64,000 nt of DNA. Origin: Mactra quadrangularis (Eukaryota > Mollusca > Bivalvia > Venerida > Mactridae). The position numbers and the translations under genes are program-made. Numbering within the stretch: the stretch's first letter is position 1; each line of letters begins with the position of its first letter. Under the pieces are notes generated by a model. It did not search any database and was not told the DNA's origin. It was given only the letters and a program-made list of their open reading frames with translations. Below, piece by piece: positions 22,550 to 34,935 of this stretch. The stretch spans positions 3,038,001 to 3,102,000 of the forward strand of contig CM046304.1 of assembly GCA_025267735.1 (NCBI GenBank), given 5' to 3'.

Positions 22550-23210
22550 GGGTGAATTCTGCCTATAACCGTAGAGTCGAGCTATAAACTATTCTACAAT
22601 TTATGTTTTTATCTACGTTAAGTATATATTTAGACATAAATTACATACACATATAAGGTATTAAATCTCATTCGTCGCGGCGAAGATTTTCGTCTGAAGG
22701 ACTACCGCATTCACGCGCTAAAAAAATTACCCTAAGTTGTCACAGCTCTTGTAATTGAAGTACGCATGCTCTTAAAAAGTGTTAAGTTTACGTATACGTC
22801 AAAATGTCGTACGAGTTCTTGATTTTTTGTAACTTATGTCCATTGGATAATCTATGTATACATGTATATGTAAAAAAACAACGAATCATCTATGTACAAG
22901 ATGCTCTGATAGGAAGGCGATACGAGGTGCATACCACGTGGCAGTAGGTCACTTGTCAGACTTTAGTTCCAAGGTTCTTCCTGGTTTACAGTAATCGTAT
23001 CAATCATTCCATTTCCGTTTGTTTTTTGGGCGCTAAAGATAGAAATCTATACAAAATACTGTATTTTTTTTCATTTTATTATGTCGGTCAGTACATTAGT
23101 CTTCGAATTTATCCAGTGGACCGAGGACCGAAATCACAATAAATTCAGTGACTTTAAGAATGGTCAAATTATTGAAAATCATGCCAATTTCATGAGTCAA
23201 AGAGCGGGCG
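22550..23210. other. Intergenic stretch, nothing recognised
   Basis: No shared repeat and no exon-like ORF was found. Confidence 0.5.
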
Positions 23211-23213
23211 TGG

Positions 23214-23416
23214 CCGAGCGGTTACGACGTTGGACTGGTAATCATGGGATAGTCAGCTCCGCGTTGGTTCGAATCCCATCGAAAACCTACCCCGTTGTTT
23301 CCTTTAGCAAGAAACTTTATCCTACTAACTTAGTACTGAGTGACCAGTATGCGGAGTCGAAAGTGATAAATCTAAGTTGTAAGAACTTGTTTCACAATCA
23401 AGCTAAAATAAACTAG
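23214..23416 (+). mobile_element. SINE family 3, reference copy
   Basis: The head GCGGGCGTGGCCGAGCGGTT ACGACGTTGGACTGG, with GGTTCGAATCCCATCG, resembles a class-II (Leu/Ser) tRNA including a long variable arm. The body is TTGTTTCCTTTAGCAAGAAA, CTTTATCCTACTAACTTAGT and a final GTAAGAACTTG segment. The 111-residue ORF over it is not a gene. Confidence 0.8.
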
Positions 23417-23579
23417 TATAAACGTAATGATCAACCACTTTTTTTACAGCCACCATTTTCTATTTCAATAAAAATCTTTGTTTGTTGTCAAATTGTTTAT
23501 GTAATGAATAGAACATGAGTAGCAGTTTGATATGAGATTTATCTACGAGTATTTTTTGCAATCGATCGTACGACATCGT

Positions 23580-23610
23580 GAGTCAAAACAGAATATATAT
23601 ATTTTGACTC
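23580..23610. repeat. Short hairpin
   Basis: GAGTCAAAA and TTTTGACTC flank an AT core (CAGAATATATATA). No target duplication was identified. Confidence 0.5.
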
Positions 23611-23683
23611 ATCCATTTAAAGATTTCTTATATACGAGTATATTATCTACATATTTGACGTTTTCATTAAGGAGACCCGGGCT

Positions 23684-23931
23684 GCCCGTGCATTGAAACT
23701 AATTGGAAATCATATCAATTCCATGTGTCAATTTCTGCACGAGGCGCCCGTGCGTTGTAACTGATTGGAAATCATGTCAATTCCGTGTGTCAATTTCTGC
23801 ACGAGGCGCCCGTGCGTTGTAATTGATTGGAAATCATGTCAATTCCGTGAGTCAATTTCTGCACAGGGCGACCGTGTGTTGTAACTGATTGGAAATCATG
23901 TCAATTCCACGCGTCAATTTCTGCACGAGGC
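23684..23931. repeat. 62-bp minisatellite, four copies
   Basis: The unit begins GCCCGTGCGTTGTAACTGAT and ends CAATTTCTGCACGAGGC. The four copies are exactly 62 bp each, with a truncated fifth (GCCCGTGCCC) after 23931. GCCCGTGC/GGCGCCCGTG makes each junction GC-rich. Confidence 0.9.
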
Positions 23932-23939
23932 GCCCGTGC

Positions 23940-24475
23940 CCAGTAATGTTTTGTAAAATTATGAGATTTATCAATGAGCGAAACACTTTTAGCAATTACA
24001 TTAGCTGAGAGTGTACCTCTGTTCTCTAATTAATTTTAGAATATGTTGTACTTCTAAATCATTAAAATGGACTGCATATTTTGACAATAATGTTTTGGTC
24101 CTGTAAACTTTCATTCGGTCCAGTAACAAATTCCATTTTGCTGGACCGAATGTCAAATGCTGATGAAAGTTTGTCATGAAGACTGATTAAATATAGCTTT
24201 GGGAACAGGGTTCGACTCCTAGCTCAGTTCTTATCATCATTTAACTGGGTTATTAAAGCATTCAATTTTAGTTTTTTTTGCCTAAAATCTTCAACTTAAT
24301 GCAAACTCAAGCAAACAATTTGTAAATTCTCAAATTAGAATTCGAAATTTTGATGTACTTGAAATTCCACTTAATAATAATAGGGAATAAAAGATAGAAA
24401 TAAACAACTAAAACTTTGTTTTAAAAACTAAGTACTTGAAGGCCAAGAAGAGAATAATTAGTATTAGTAAATTTT
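23940..24475. other. Intergenic stretch with an inverted repeat
   Basis: TTCATTCGGTCCAGTAACAA (24110) and TTGCTGGACCGAATGTCAAA (24137) form a short hairpin. A B-box-like GGGTTCGACTCC lies at 24209. No gene seen. Confidence 0.45.
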
Positions 24476-24477
24476 GT

Positions 24478-24650
24478 TCAACTGTCAGTGGTCCATACAT
24501 TAACCCTGCTGATTTAAGTACTTGATATTTGTTTTCAAAGGCCAATACGTAGAAACGGATATTTATTCTTATCGATAACGAGTAAAGAGGAACTGAAGCG
24601 AGTATTTAAATACGCGGGGTTAATGTTTGCGCCACTGACAGTTGAATAAA
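24478..24650. mobile_element. Palindromic MITE, family P
   Basis: Arms are TTCAACTGTCAGTGGTCCAT with TTAACCCTGCTGATTTAAGT, and GCGGGGTTAATGTTTGCGCC with ACTGACAGTTGAATAAA. Confidence 0.85.
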
Positions 24651-24659
24651 AAATATTAA

Positions 24660-25148
24660 TATAACTCAACAATCGAACTAAAATTCTAGAAAAAGAATCG
24701 GAGTCTGGCAAAAAGGATTATAAACCCTGAGCTAGAAACCCTCTTAATTAAGTTTAACTTGAATGTTCTTAACCGTGAAACAAACAATTTGTTGGCGTTA
24801 GACTTAAGGAGATCAAATCAAGTGTTTATGTTTCCTAATTGTCGAGTAATTAAGACTTCTTCGCGTCTCACAATTACGTCAATGAGTTCTTGAGTGTAGA
24901 CCAATCAGAACCGGACATACTTCAAGTATATTCGAATATTTCTCTCACATTTCCAAGAGAACAACACTTGATGACGTCACAGAATCTCAAGTGTAATCGG
25001 AACTCTACTGTCATTATCGTTGTTGTTTATGAAACAACAATAAAATATCGAACGATCGCGTTGTTATTATTGGGTTAGAGATTACGTGTCAGAATTCTTT
25101 CGTTCACACCACACCTTTATTTGATATTAGTATGAGAAAATTAATTTG
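24660..25148. other. Intergenic stretch before the array
   Basis: The 62-residue ORF at 24890-25078 is not recognisable and has no splice context. No other structure was assigned. Confidence 0.45.
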
Positions 25149-25149
25149 T

Positions 25150-25350
25150 AATTAGGGACTTTAGTCAGTTATCTTTCCCGGAAAAAACTGAAGCAATCCA
25201 ATTTGTAAGAAGGTCCTTACAGTTGGAATCCACGGATTTTATCATTGAATTCCTATGTAAGGATAACAAAATAGTTCATCTAATGTCTTTCTTGTTAATG
25301 AAGATATATACAGAAGTGATAAAATTTAGATAGTTCTTTATCTTAAAAAT
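25150..25350 (+). mobile_element. Left half of a MITE F copy, split by the tandem array
   Basis: ATTAGGGACTTTAGTCAGTT to GTTCTTTATCTTAAAAATAC matches 47104-47310 of the complete copy and then stops where array unit A begins. The matching right half in the same orientation lies beyond the array at 40724-40858. Confidence 0.75.
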
Positions 25351-25864
25351 ACAGAAACCAAATTCGTAGATCTACTTTTTCACCTTATGCTATTCGAGAT
25401 TTATCTGCGTAGAAGAACGCCGAGATAGTTCCGTTGGTTAAGTTATAACTTCCTCGATCGATCTCTCTCAAAATGCCAATATTTTTCCGACAAAACTATT
25501 TTAAAGGTTTCATATTGTTTGCATATTTGGCAATTCATTAAAATGACGTGACCCGGGTGCGTAGAAATTCATTTTTTATATTTTTTTTAATATACTCGTA
25601 TGTCTGTTTATCTTAATACTGCATTTTGACCATGGCACTCTTCCTGTCTTCGATTATAGGAGGTTGGATTTAAAACATTATGAATTTTTCAAACGGGTAA
25701 TAAGTTCAGAAATATATTAATTGGACATAGCAAATTTACCAGAAATCCATTTTAAAAGTATTCACTAATATTGTTTTCAAATTTCTCTCAAGATTAAAGA
25801 AATATTAAACCAATTTCAATATAGCTATTTAATTAAATATAGGGAGGCAAGACAGGATAGAGCG

Positions 25865-26076
25865 CCATGATCGTGCGACCACATACACGACTCATGCAGG
25901 TTGTTTCGTCATCTCAGGATGACGAACGCAGAAACAAAGCGTTAGACCAAGTCCTAGCAAAACATCAACAGCTCTGGTAACCATGCCATATTTCCCTTCT
26001 CTAAGAAAAAGGAATGACTTGGTGTTTGGGAACGACCAGAGCCAGAAAATGCTTCGCCAGAAAAAGGCAAACGCTT
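25865..26076 (+). ncRNA. Candidate structured RNA segment, unit A copy
   Basis: Same structure as described for unit C. The only change in the 9-bp hairpin falls in the loop (TCAG instead of TCAC), so pairing is intact. No transcription evidence can be obtained from sequence alone. Confidence 0.3.
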
Positions 26077-26693
26077 GACAAAATGAACAGCTTGTCTGTT
26101 TGTTACTAGAAAGTCTATGGATCTATATACAAAATATTAATTACAAGGTTTTTAGTTTAATTATACCGCTGTACGTAATTTATTAGTATGTCAAATAAAT
26201 CGTACATAGGATTATTTTTCTTGAAATTTCATAACTAGCATTAATACAATTTTTTTCAAATCATAATTTAATTGCTTTTTTAATTTGATATTGCAGTTTA
26301 TTTGTATTTGATCACAAATCACATTATTAAGGATTCATCTTCCAAAATTATCTTCCCCATATTTAATGTCCTTTTTACAGTATTTAACTATTGTTACATG
26401 CTCTGTCCCTTAGGACCCAAATAGCGCAGTCGGCTAAGGGGAAGGGACATGAATGAACATATAAACAAGAGGTCGCTGGTTCGAAACCTAGCAATTGCTA
26501 AACTTTTATTTTTAATTTTTATTTTATATTTATATTTTATTATATAAATATATTTACGTATTAAGAGGTAACATTGGCATATTGAGATATATAATCTTAT
26601 GAATATATCAAAATGAATAGTGTTATGTTTACGTTTTATTATGGTTAATTTAGGTTGTATATATATATATATATTAGACCGTACTATACTTTA

Positions 26694-27265
26694 AAAGGTT
26701 TCTAGTTATTGTCATGAATTTTATTTAGATATAGTATGTGTTCGTAAGTTCCGTCATGTTTTATCTGAACTGAGATCAGGTACTCTAAAGCTTGAAGTAG
26801 GGACTGGGAGATTCACAAATGTACCATATGAACAACGTATATGTAGACTCTGTCACTTAAATGTTGAAGATATTTATCACTTTGTACTTACATGCGAAAT
26901 TTACAAACATTTGAGACAAACATATTTACCATCAAAGTATTTTACTAATCCAAATATGCATAAACTTGTTTTATTATTTTCCAGCCAATGTGAACAAACT
27001 ATTAAAAATCTCGCTTGTTTCATTTTTTATGCTTGGAAGCTGAGAAACCAAAAGTTGATAGATATACAAGCATTATGAAATATATGTACATGTATATATT
27101 AAAACGTTATAATTATGTATGTAATATTGTCAAATGATAATTCTATATTTGTCTTTCAACATTATAATATGCATATTTTCATGTATATGTTATTACAAAT
27201 GTATGTATCATGTTATGGGCCGGTGGCCTCTATCATTATTAAATAAACTGTAAGACCTTAAAACT
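26694..27265 (+). mobile_element. 5'-truncated LINE insertion with 23-bp target duplication
   Basis: The 23-bp sequence ATATTAGACC...ACTTTA flanks the insert at 26671-26693 and 27266-27288; in the other units it occurs once at this site. The insert carries the 3' end of a LINE ORF2-like frame plus about 190 bp of 3' untranslated region. It ends AAATAAACTGTAAGACCTTA without a long poly-A. Confidence 0.9.
26695..27078 (+). pseudogene. C-terminal fragment of a LINE reverse transcriptase protein
   Basis: The frame is open from the insertion edge to a TGA at 27076-27078 (127 residues). It has no start codon of its own. It contains LRSGTLKLEVGTGRF, RICRLCHLNVEDIYHFVL and TCEIYKHLRQTYL, the C-terminal zinc-knuckle-like C-x2-C...H...C block typical of CR1/L2/Jockey-like LINE proteins in invertebrates. 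The endonuclease and polymerase parts are missing, so it cannot move by itself. The undamaged frame suggests a young insertion. Clade assignment is uncertain. Confidence 0.85.
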
Positions 27266-28751
27266 ATATTAGACCGTACTATACTTTATAAGGGAATCTT
27301 TATGGAGATATAATTTTAAACCATCAGTACTTAGATTTTACCAATGGCTGAACCATGCCTAATTTTATGCTGCAGTCGGCGGAATAAAGATCGTAGAAAA
27401 TTTTAGTTCATATAACATGAAAGGTACATAATTACATTAAAGCATGTATATCCTATAAATCGAGGGTTGCTCTCAAGACTGTAGTAACTCGCTCTTTAAT
27501 CCAAAGCTCTTACTTCAGTATTGCAGGCAACTCTGGAAATAATCCTACCATCATACTGATAAAGAGGACATTTTGATATAAACGTAAGATATCTTTATAA
27601 CATTGTAGACCTACGCTATAAATATAATGATAATAAAACAATAATGATAAAAAGTTATTTTTTTCATGTAAAAGATTCCATATTTCCACAGAAAAAAATT
27701 CAACCAATTTCCTTACAATTCGTAGGAACCCAGGTAAAAAAATTAGTTGAACAGCAGAAACTGCTTTGTTTGGACAGTGAACAACAATGGGTATTAAGTC
27801 ATGTCTCTGAAAAAGACAAGCGTCCCTAAATAGCTTGCCCAAGATTTTCTACGGCTATTCTCCCTCCCACCAATGATTTTTATTATGTAGGGCAGTTGTC
27901 AGTTACTGACGAAAGTATGTGCTTAGTAGTTGGTTAACAGCTAAATCCAGAGATTTAGCCTTTCAATGAACGCTAAGTAAGTTGACTGACCGCCTCCATA
28001 TAACCTATACAATGTGTTGCCACGGCGTTAAAACCAACAAGCAATCAAACAAACAAGCTTGTCATATCAAAAAAGTATTAACGGAAAATCTACATAGGAA
28101 TTATTTATGTACTAATTATGATAAGCTTATACATTTGCATTTCACAGAAGGATGATAACTCAAAACAAAAACATACATATCGCGCGATTGTAATGATATT
28201 GTTCCTTACGCCTGGTACCAAGATTGTTCTTTATATGTCCGCAAAACCCCAAACTATAATAAAATGTTGGTTTATGTTAGAACATGAAACCGTGTATATT
28301 AAGTAAAATACAATACCCGATGTTAACCGAACAGAAGATCTGAAAACGACCGAAAATATTTGAAGTTTTTGGCTTAAGTTATTATTCGGAACATCCTCGG
28401 CGATTATCTACGAAGATGTACATCGGAAATCAGACGTAGTAGAGATGCAACCAGGTTATAAGGTCCGGCGATTAACTCCCTGGCAAGTAGTACTATTATT
28501 GTTTATACTTCGACGTGTAAAATCAATTTTATCTAAATTTTATATGCTAGTTTACTAATTAGCTATAAAACAACATTCAGAAGTCATTGAAAATGGCCCT
28601 GGACTGTTTATATATACATTGAAACACGTTCACTTCACTTGTCATTTTCATGCCAAGATTTAATAATAACCTTGTTACACGATTATCACATAATTACATC
28701 AGAACAATGTCTCACACGTCGTATTCCTGTGCAGTTCAGACTACAATTACT

Positions 28752-31581
28752 ACAGAAACCAAATTCGTAGATCTACTTTTTCACCTTATGATATCCGAGA
28801 TTTATTTACGTAGAAGATCGCCGAGGTAGTTCCGATGGTAAAGTTATAACTTCCTCGATCGACCTCTCTCAAAATGCCAATATTTTTCCTAAAAAAATCA
28901 TTTGAATGGTTTCATATGGTTTGCATATTTTTTAATGAGAGAGGCAATTCATTAAACTGACGTGACCCGGGTGCGTAGAAATTCATTTTATGAATTTTTG
29001 AATATATGTTTGTTTATCATAATACTGCATTTTGACCATGGCACTCTTCCTGTCTTCAATCAATAGGAGTTGGATTTTAAACAATATTAATTTTTCGAAC
29101 GGATAATAAGTTCAGAAATATGAAATGGACATAGCATATTTACCAATTAATCCATTTTAAAATGGACAGTATTCATTAATATTGTTTTTAAATTTCTCTC
29201 AAGATGAAAGAAATATTAAAACAATTTCAATATAGTATTTTAATTAAATATAGGGAAGCAAGACAGGATAGAGAGCGCCATGATCGTGCGACCACATACA
29301 CGACTCATGCAGGTTGTTTCGTTATCTCACGATGACGAACGCAGAAACAAAGCGTTAGACCAAGTCCTAGCAAAACATCAACAGCTCTGGTAACCATGTC
29401 ATATTTCCCTTCTCTAAGAAAAAGGAATGACTTGGTGTTTGGGAACGACCAGAGCCAGAAATGCTTCGCCAGAACAGGGCAAACGCTTGACAAAGTGAAC
29501 AGCTTGTCTGTTTGTTACTAGAAAGTCTATGGATCTATATACAAAATATTAATTACAAGGTTTTTAGTTTAATCATACCGCTGTACATAATTTATAAGTA
29601 TGTCAAATAAATCGTACATAGGATTATTTTACTTGAAATTTCATAACTAGCATTAATACAATTTTTTTCAAATCATAATTTAATTGCTTTTTTAATTTGA
29701 TATTGCAGTTTATTTGTATTTGATCACAAATCACATTATTTAGGATTCATCTTCCAAAATTATCTTCCCCATATTTAGTGTCTTTTTTACAGTATTTAAC
29801 TATTGTTACATGCTCTTGTCCTTTAGGACCCAAATAGCTCAGTCGGCTAAGGGGAAGGGACATAAATGAACATATAAAAAGTGTACAAGAGGTCGCTGGT
29901 TCGAAACCTAGCAAAAGCTAAACTTTTATTTTTATTTTTTATTTTATATTTATATTTTATTATATATATATATATATATATTTACGTATTAAGAGGTACC
30001 ATTGGCATATTCAGATATATAATCTTATGAATATTATAAAATGAATAGTGTTAAATTTACGTTTTATTATGGTTACTTTAGGTTGTACATATATTAGACC
30101 GTACTATACTTTATAAGGGAATCTTTATGGAGATATAATTTTAAACCATCAGTACTTAGATTTTACCAATGGCTGAATGATGCCTAATTTTATGCTGCAG
30201 TCGGCGGAATAAAGATCGTAGAAAATTTTAGTTCATATAACATGAAAGGTACATAATTACATTAATGCATGTATATCCTATAAATCGAAAGTTGCTCTCA
30301 AGACTGTAGTAACTCGCTCTTTAATCCAAAGCTCTTACTTCAGTCTTGCAGGCAACTCTGGAAATAATCCCACAATCATACTGATAAAGAGGACATTTTG
30401 ATATAAACGTAAGATGTCTTTATAACATTGTAGACCTACGTTATAAATATAATGATAAAAACAATAATGATAAAAAGTTATTCTTTTTCATGTAAAAGAT
30501 TCCACATTTCCACAGAATAAAATTCAACCAATTTTCTCACAATTCGTAGGAACTCAGGGAAAAAAAATTAGTTGAACAGCTGAAACTGCATTGTTTGGAC
30601 AGTGAACAGCAATGGATAATAAGTCATGTCTCTGAAAAAGACAAGCGTTCCTAAATAGCTTGCCCAAGATTTTCTACGGCTATTCTCCCTCCCACCAATG
30701 ATTTTTATTATGTAGGGCAGTTGTCAGTTACTGACGAAAGTATGTGCTTAGTAGTTGGTTAACAGCTAAATCCAGAGATTTAGCCTTTCCAGGAACACTA
30801 TGTAGGTAGACTGACCGCCGTCATATAACCTATACAATGTGTTGCCACGGCGTTAAAACCAACAAGCAACCAAACAATCAAGCATGATATATCAAAAAGT
30901 ATTAACGGAAAATCTACATAGGAATTAATTATGTACTAATTATGATAAGCTTGTACATTTGCATTTCACAGAAGGATGATAACTCCAAACAAAAACATAC
31001 ATATAGCGCGATTGTAATGATATTGTTCCTTACGCCTGGTACCAAGATTGTTCTTTATATGTCCGCAAAACCCCAAACTACAAATGTACAATAAAATGTT
31101 GGTTTATGTTAAAACATGGAACCGTGTATATTAAGTAAAATATAATACCCGATGTTAACCGAACAGAAGATCTGAAACGACCGAAACTATTTGAAGTTTT
31201 TGCCGTAAGTTATTATTCGGAACAACCTCGGCGATCATCTACGAGGATAAACCTCGGAAATCAGACGTAGTAGAAATGCAACCTGGTTATAAGGTCCGGC
31301 GATTAACTCCCTGGCAAGTAGTACTATTATTGTTTATACTTCGACGTGTAAAATCAATTTTATCTAAAATTTGTATGATAGTTTACTAATTAGCTATAAA
31401 ACAACATTCAGAAGTCATTGAAAATGGCCCTGGACTGTTTATATATACATTGAAACACGTTCACTTCACTTGTCATTTTCATGCCAAGATTTAATAATAA
31501 CCTTGTTACACGATTATCACATAATTACATAAGAACAATGTCTCACACGTCGTATTCCTGTGCAGTTCAGACTACATTACT
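28752..31581 (+). repeat. Tandem array unit B (2830 bp)
   Basis: It contains the structured segment (29279-29488), tRNA-like segment (about 29825-29920), a TA run, a hairpin (about 30281-30360) and a SINE family 1 body (about 30664-30870). It is nearly identical to unit C, suggesting the most recent duplication is B/C. Small ORFs shared with other units are interrupted here (for example the 62-codon ORF seen at 28118, 33773 and 36687 has a stop in B). Confidence 0.9.
29279..29488 (+). ncRNA. Candidate structured RNA segment, unit B copy
   Basis: Same structure as in unit C. One arm of the 9-bp hairpin reads TTCGTTATC instead of TTCGTCATC. On the plus strand this keeps a U-G pair, but on the minus strand it would give an A-C mismatch. 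Confidence 0.3.
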
Positions 31582-32108
31582 ACAGAAACCAAATTCGTAG
31601 ATCTACTTTTTCACCTTATGATATCCGAGATTTATTTACGTAGAAGATCGCCGAGGTAGTTCCGATGGTAAAGTTATAACTTCCTCGATCGACCTTTCTC
31701 AAAATGCCAATATTTTTCCTAAAAAAATCATTTGAATGGTTTCATATGGTTTGCATATTTTTTAATAAGAGAGGCAATTCATTAAACTGACGTGACCCGG
31801 GTGCGTAGAAATTCATTTTATGAATTTTTTAATATATGTTTGTTTATCATAATACTGCATTTTGACCATGGCACTCTTCCTGTCTTCAATCAATAGGAGT
31901 TGGATTTTAAACAATATTAATTTTTCGAACGGATAATAAGTTCAGAAATATGAAATGGACATAGCATATTTACCAATTAATCCATTTTAAAATGGACAGT
32001 ATTCATTAATATTGTTTTTAAATTTCTCTCAAGATGAAAGAAATATTAAATCAATTTCAATATAGTATTTTAATTAAATATAGGGAAGCAAGACAGGATA
32101 GAGAGCGC

Positions 32109-32318
32109 CATGATCGTGCGACCACATACACGACTCATGCAGGTTGTTTCGTCATCTCACGATGACGAACGCAGAAACAAAGCGTTAGACCAAGTCCTAG
32201 CAAAACATCAACAGCTCTGGTAACCATGTCATATTTCCCTTCTCTAAGAAAAAGGAATGACTTGGTGTTTGGGAACGACCAGAGCCAGAAATGCTTCGCC
32301 AGAAAAGGGCAAACGCTT
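32109..32318 (+). ncRNA. Candidate structured RNA segment with pseudoknot-order pairing (reference copy)
   Basis: In order: stem 1, CATGATCGTG (32109-32118) with CACGACTCATG (32129-32139), one bulge. Stem 2, TTCGTCATC (32148-32156) with GATGACGAA (32161-32169), 9 bp on a TCAC loop. Outer stem 3, AAGCGTT (32180-32186) with AACGCTT (32312-32318). Inside it, stem 4 ACCAAGTC (32189-32196) with GACTTGGT (32259-32266), and stem 5 GCTCTGGT (32214-32221) with ACCAGAGC (32278-32285). Stems 4 and 5 interleave, the order of an H-type pseudoknot. All arms are kept in all five units except one wobble-compatible change. Overlapping ORFs (62 residues minus strand, 37 codons plus strand) are not preserved as proteins in all units. 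I know no matching RNA family; strand and expression are inferred. Confidence 0.35.
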
Positions 32319-32655
32319 GACAAAGTGAACAGCTTGTCTGTTTGTTACTAGAAAGTCTATGGATCTATATACAAAATATTAATTACAAGGTTTTTAGTTT
32401 AATCATACCGCTGTACATAATTTATAAGTATGTCAAATAAATCGTACCTAGGATTATTTTACTTGAAATTTCATAACTAGCATTAATACAATTTTTTTCA
32501 AATCATAATTTAATTGCTTTTTTAATTTGATATTGCAGTTTATTTGTATTTGATCACAAATCACATTATTTAGGATTCATCTTCCAAAATTATCTTCCCC
32601 ATATTTAGTGTCTTTTTTACAGTATTTAACTATTGTTACATGCTCTTGTCCTTTA

Positions 32656-32752
32656 GGACCCAAATAGCTCAGTCGGCTAATGGGAAGGGACATAAATGAA
32701 CATATAAAAAGTGTACAAGAGGTCGCTGGTTCGAAACCTAGCAAAAGCTAAA
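32656..32752 (+). pseudogene. tRNA-like A/B-box segment in each array unit
   Basis: GGACCCAAATAGCTCAGTCG (A box) and, about 60 bp on, GAGGTCGCTGGTTCGAAACC (B box) are present in every unit (others near 26413, 29825, 35482 and 39957). The acceptor stem does not pair and the spacing is too long for a plain tRNA. A T-rich then (TA)n run follows directly. This looks like a tRNA-derived SINE head or pol III promoter remnant duplicated with the unit. Confidence 0.55.
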
Positions 32753-34935
32753 CTTTGATTTTTATTTTTTATTTTATATTTATATTTTATTATATATATA
32801 TATATATTTACGTATTAAGAGGTACCATTGGCATATTCAGATATATAATCTTATGAATATTATAAAATGAATAGTGTTAAATTTACGTTTTATTATGGTT
32901 ACTTTAGGTTGTACATATATTAGACCGTACTATACTTTATAAGGGAATCTTTATGGAGATATAATTTTAAACCATCAGTACTTAGATTTTACCAATGGCT
33001 GAACGATGCCTGATTTTATGCTGCAGTCGGCGGAATAAAGATCGTAGAAAATTTTAGTTCATATAACATGAAAGGTACATAATTACATTAAAGCATGTAT
33101 ATCCTATAAATCGAGGGTTGCTCTCAAGACTGTAGTAACTCGTTCTTTAATCCAAAGCTCTTACTTCAGTCTTGCGGGCAACTCTGGAAATAATCCTACA
33201 ATCATACTGATAAAGAGGACATTTTGATATAAACGTAAGATGTCTTTATAACATTGTAGACCTACATTATAAATATTATGATAATAAAACAATAATGATA
33301 AAAAGTTATTCTTTTTCATGTAAAAGATTCCACATTTCCACAGAATATAATTCAACCAATTTCCTCACAATTCGTAGGAACTCAGGTAATTTTTGTTTTA
33401 GTTTAACAGCTGAAACTGCTTTGTTTGGACAGTGAACAACAATGGATAATAAGTCATGTCTCTGAAAAAGACAAGCGTCCCTAAATAGCTTGCCCAAGAT
33501 TTTCTACGGCTATTCTCCCTTCCAACAATGATTTTTATTATGTAGGGCAGTTGTCAGTTACTGACGAAAGTATGTGCTTAGTTGTTGGTTAACAGCTAAA
33601 TCCAGAGATTTAGCCTTTCCAGGAACACTATGTAAGTTGACTGACCGCCGTCATATAACCTATACAATGTGTTGCCACGGCGTTAAAACCAACAAGCAAC
33701 CAAACAAACAAGCATGATATATCAAAAAAGTATTAACGGAAAATCTACATAGGAATTAATTATGTACTAATTATGATAAGCTTATGCATTTGCATTTCAC
33801 AGAAGGATGATAACTCCAAACAAAAACATACATATCGCGCGATTGTAATGATATTGTTCCTTAAGCCTGGTACCAAGATTGTTCTTTATATGTCCGCAAA
33901 ACCCCAAACTATAATAAAATGTTGGTTTATGTTAGAACATGAAACCGTGTATATTAAGTAAAATACAATACCCGATGTTAAACGAACAGAAGATCTGAAA
34001 ACGACCGAAAATATTTGAAGTTTTTGACTTAAGTTATTATTCGGAACAACCTCGGCGATCATCTACGAAGATGTACCTCGGAAATCAGACGTAGTAGAAA
34101 TGCAACCTGGTTATAAGGTCCGGCAATTAACTCCCTGGCAAGTAGTACTATTATTGTTTATACTTCGACGTGTAAAATCAATTTTATCTAAAATTTGTAT
34201 GATAGTTTAATAATTAGCAATAAAACAACATTCAGAAGTCATTGAAATGGCCCTGGGTTGTCTCTATATACATTGAAACACGTTCACTTCACTTGTCATT
34301 TTCATGCCAACATTTAATAATAACCTTGTTACACGATTATCACATCATTACATCAGAACAATGTCTCACACGTCGTATTCCTGTGCAGTTCAGACTACAT
34401 TACTACAGAAACCAAATTCGTAGATCTACCTTTTCACCTTATGATATCAGAGATTTATTTACGTAGAAGAACGCCGAGGTAGTTCCGATGGTAATTCTAA
34501 CGTCCTCGATCGACCTCTCTCAAAATGCCAATGTTTTTCCTAAAAAAAAAATTTGAATGGTTTCATATGGTTTGCATAGTTTTTAATAAGAGAGGCAATT
34601 CATTAAACTGGCGTGACCCGGGTGCGTAGAAATTCATTTTATGATTTTTTGAATATATGTTTGTTTATCATAATACTGCGTTTTGACCATGGCACTCTTC
34701 CTGTCTTCGATTATAGGAGGTTGGTTGGATTTAATACAATATTAATTTTTCGAACAGATAATAAGTTCAGAAATATATGAAAAGGACATAGCATATTTAC
34801 CAATTAATCCATTTTAAAATAAACAGTATTCATTTATATTGTTATTAAATTTCTCTCTCAAGAGAAAAGAAATATTAAATCAATATCAATTTAGCTATTT
34901 AATTAAATATAGGGAGGCAAGACAGGATAGAGCGC

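Larger units (their letters stand above)
25351..28751 (+). repeat. Tandem array unit A (about 2.8 kb plus a LINE insertion)
   Basis: Units were phased on the ACAGAAACCAAATTCGTAGA anchor, found at 25351, 28752, 31582, 34405 and 38897. Unit A holds the conserved structured segment (25865-26076), a tRNA-like segment (about 26413-26499), an inserted 5'-truncated LINE (26694-27265), a hairpin (27461-27537) and a SINE family 1 body (about 27838-28056). Its first kilobase is closer to units D and E than to B and C (for example ATAGAGCGCC rather than ATAGAGAGCGCC). Confidence 0.9.
31582..34404 (+). repeat. Tandem array unit C (2823 bp)
   Basis: It contains the structured segment (32109-32318), tRNA-like segment (about 32656-32752), a hairpin, a SINE family 1 body (about 33492-33702) and the 5' arm of a CGGAAC foldback (34042) whose other arm lies in unit D (34468-34490). 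Confidence 0.9.

Noticed and set aside
27510..27842. 110-residue minus-strand ORF with related shorter ORFs in other units
   Set aside because: Frames are shortened or shifted in the other array units (33161-33355 and 33306-33497 are split frames), so protein conservation is not supported; part of the tandem repeat.
28118..28306. 62-codon ORF repeated at 33773 and 36687
   Set aside because: Similarity follows from the tandem duplication; unit B has an in-frame stop, and base changes are not biased to silent sites.
29305..29493. 62-residue minus-strand ORF, also at 32135-32323, and a 37-codon plus-strand ORF in the same segment
   Set aside because: The minus-strand frame is broken by indels in units A, D and E; the plus-strand ORF varies by amino-acid-changing substitutions. 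The paired-arm structure explains the conservation better.
32109..32318. Hammerhead or other self-cleaving ribozyme in the array unit
   Set aside because: I looked for the CTGATGA and GAAA cores on both strands in the paired region and did not find them in the right arrangement.
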